Shown here one piece after another: positions 5,698 through 7,083 of a stretch of 7,083 nucleotides of DNA. How positions within the stretch are numbered: the first letter of the stretch is position 1; each line of letters begins with the position of its first letter. The notes beneath the pieces are model-generated. The model saw nothing but the letters and a program-made list of their open reading frames with translations. It was not told where the DNA came from and ran no database searches. The stretch is taken from NCBI GenBank assembly GCA_945876665.1, contig CAMCPC010000064.1, positions 1 to 7,083 of the forward strand. The letters run 5' to 3'. This stretch comes from an uncultured Oscillospiraceae bacterium (GTDB taxonomy: Bacteria > Bacillota > Clostridia > UBA1381). Position numbers and translations under genes: made by a program.

Positions 5698-7083
5698 TTA
5701 TTCGACATCTCCTTCTGTTATATTTTCTTCGGCAATTTCGGACACTTCGTTTGCTTCAGCGTCCTCATCGCTTTCTTCCTCACGTTCTGTGCGCGCTATG
5801 CTCACTACTCTGACGCCCTCGTCAAGCTTCATAACTCTGACACCCTGCGTCTGGCGGCTGTATGAGGAAATCTCGTCGGTATGAGTTCTGATTATAATAC
5901 CGTCTGAGGTGATAAGGATTATATCGTCCTCGTCGGTAACGGTCTTCATTCCCGCAAGCTTTCCTGTCTTTTCGGTTATCTTGTAGGTGAATATACCCAT
6001 GCCGCCTCTTGACTGAATACGGTATTCGTCAAGCGGAGTCTTTTTGCCGTAGCCGTTTTCCGTAATTGTAAGAAGCTGACTGTTCGGAAGTGCTACTGAC
6101 GCGCCGATTACATAGTCGCCGCTGTGCAGTCTTATACCCATAACTCCGCGTGTTGTACGGCCCGTTGAACGTACTTCTTTTTCGTTGAAGCGGATTGCGT
6201 AACCGTCGTGCGTACCGATGATAATATCCTGTGTGTTGTCGGTAAGCTTAACTCTGATAAGTTCATCACCCTCATCAAGGTCGATTGCTCGGAGTCCGCC
6301 GTTGCGTATTCTTGAATAGTCCATAACGTTGGTCTTTTTGATTATACCGTTACGCGTTATGAATGTAAGGTACTTGCCGTCCTCAAAATCCTTTATGGGA
6401 ATCATAGCGGTAACCTTTTCGCCGCTTTCTATAGGCAGAAGATTTACAATCGCCATACCCTTTGCCTGACGGCTCGCCTCCGGAATCTGATAGCCGCGAA
6501 GCTTATATACGTTTCCTTTTGAGGTAAAGAACAGCAGCGTATGGTGGGTCGTGGTGGTGAACAGATGCTCAACAAAGTCCTCCTCGCGTGTGGACATACC
6601 CGAAATACCTCTGCCGCCGCGGTGCTGCGACTTGTACGTGTCAACAGGAAGGCGCTTTGTGTAGCCGCTGTGAGTCAGCGTAACGACAATATCCTCCTCG
6701 TCAATAAGGTCGTCAATATCAATTTCAGTTGTAACCATTGATATTTCCGTTCTTCTTTCATCGCCGTACTTGTTCTTGATTTCTACAAGGTCATTCTTGA
6801 CGATTTCAAGCACTCTGCCTTCGTTTGCAAGAATGTCACGGTAATCTGCGATTTTTGCGCATACCTCGGCGTATTCTTCCTCGATTTTGTCACGCTCCAT
6901 ACCCGACAAACGTCCCAGCTGCATCTTAACTATTGCGTCCGCTTGAGCGTCGGTCAGATTGAAGCGTTCACACAATGCCGCCTTTGCGTCATTGATGCTT
7001 TTCGATGCGCGGATTATTCTTATAACCTCGTCAACATTGTCTATAACAATTTTGTAGCCCTCTAAGATGTGCGCACGGTCAAG
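5698..7083 (-). CDS. gyrA: DNA gyrase subunit A, C-terminal part (5' end outside window)
   Basis: GyrA is the DNA-cleaving and DNA-wrapping subunit of gyrase, which introduces negative supercoils together with GyrB. The window shows 461 codons; the catalytic Tyr region lies upstream, outside it. Visible first is the end of the breakage-reunion domain: RAHILEG (3-9 of the visible part), then the coiled-coil segment with MQLGRLSGMERDKI (54-67). The C-terminal beta-pinwheel follows with six blade repeats (around THSGYTKRLP, TSKGNVYKLRG, TRNGIIKKTN, THDGYAIRFN, TENGYGKKTP and TSDGIIIRTH). Blade 1 carries the GyrA box as QHRGGRG (6607-6627), compared with the classic QRRGGKG. This marks the protein as GyrA rather than ParC. 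A Glu/Asp-rich tail of about 29 residues (5701-5787) ends the protein. Reading is open to the window edge with no true start inside. Confidence 0.96.
   Translation of the reverse strand, partial: LDRAHILEGYKIVIDNVDEVIRIIRASKSINDAKAALCERFNLTDAQADAIVKMQLGRLSGMERDKIEEEYAEVCAKIADYRDILANEGRVLEIVKNDLVEIKNKYGDERRTEISMVTTEIDIDDLIDEEDIVVTLTHSGYTKRLPVDTYKSQHRGGRGISGMSTREEDFVEHLFTTTTHHTLLFFTSKGNVYKLRGYQIPEASRQAKGMAIVNLLPIESGEKVTAMIPIKDFEDGKYLTFITRNGIIKKTNVMDYSRIRNGGLRAIDLDEGDELIRVKLTDNTQDIIIGTHDGYAIRFNEKEVRSTGRTTRGVMGIRLHSGDYVIGASVALPNSQLLTITENGYGKKTPLDEYRIQSRGGMGIFTYKITEKTGKLAGMKTVTDEDDIILITSDGIIIRTHTDEISSYSRQTQGVRVMKLDEGVRVVSIARTEREEESDEDAEANEVSEIAEENITEGDVE
5708..5714 (-). promoter_or_regulatory. Ribosome binding site of the lipoprotein gene, inside the gyrA end
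   Basis: The minus strand reads AAGGAGA within the last codons of gyrA, 12 bases before the ATG at 5695. The spacing is on the long side. With only 2 bases between the genes, translation is probably coupled to gyrA. Confidence 0.65.

Noticed and set aside
1..7083. CRISPR array, tRNA, rRNA, insertion sequence, phage or defence genes
   Set aside because: No regularly spaced repeats, cloverleaf, transposase motifs or defence-type domains were seen on either strand. The window is filled by housekeeping genes.

Overview
The window carries housekeeping genes from a low-to-moderate GC Gram-positive bacterium, most likely an uncultured or gut-type member of the Clostridia (Bacillota). Pointers are a V-type (not only F-type) ATPase gene, strong AGGAGG-like ribosome binding sites, frequent TTG starts, A/T-rich sigma-A promoters, a cytidylate kinase-like gene of the Cytidylate_kin2 type, and compact GTAGGGGCGG-type intergenic hairpin repeats. 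The lineage is inferred from family and composition impressions, not from a database search.

Layout. (1) Positions 1-150 hold no gene. They contain three tandem GC-rich hairpins, the first two being inverted copies of one repeat type, followed by a strong ribosome binding site. (2) 151-774 (+) encodes V-type ATPase subunit D, closed by an intrinsic terminator at 775-812. (3) A well-formed promoter at 875-903 opens a five-gene plus-strand operon: ung (uracil-DNA glycosylase), coaE (dephospho-CoA kinase), a membrane-anchored lytic transglycosylase, a cytidylate kinase-like protein and uppP (undecaprenyl-diphosphatase). The gaps are 2-44 bases with no internal terminator seen. Start codons alternate TTG/ATG/TTG/ATG/TTG. 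(4) A 17-bp perfect hairpin at 4284-4320 is a bidirectional terminator between convergent operons. (5) On the minus strand, reading right to left, come the 3' part of gyrA (461 codons, five-prime end outside the window), a cyclophilin-type peptidyl-prolyl isomerase lipoprotein with a low-complexity acidic/Ser/Lys tail, and a second, cytosolic cyclophilin.

How the genes fit together. The plus-strand operon mixes DNA repair (ung), cofactor synthesis (coaE) and envelope work: peptidoglycan cleavage and recycling of the undecaprenyl lipid carrier. The minus-strand operon couples DNA topology (gyrA) to two proline isomerases, one predicted to work outside the membrane and one inside. No mobile element, CRISPR array, tRNA or rRNA is visible, and I see no convincing new system. 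The points most worth a second look are the triple-hairpin repeat, the tandem cyclophilin paralogs with stretches of exact DNA identity at a constant 744-bp offset, the repeat-built tail of the lipoprotein, and the kinase-like protein of unknown substrate in the envelope operon.
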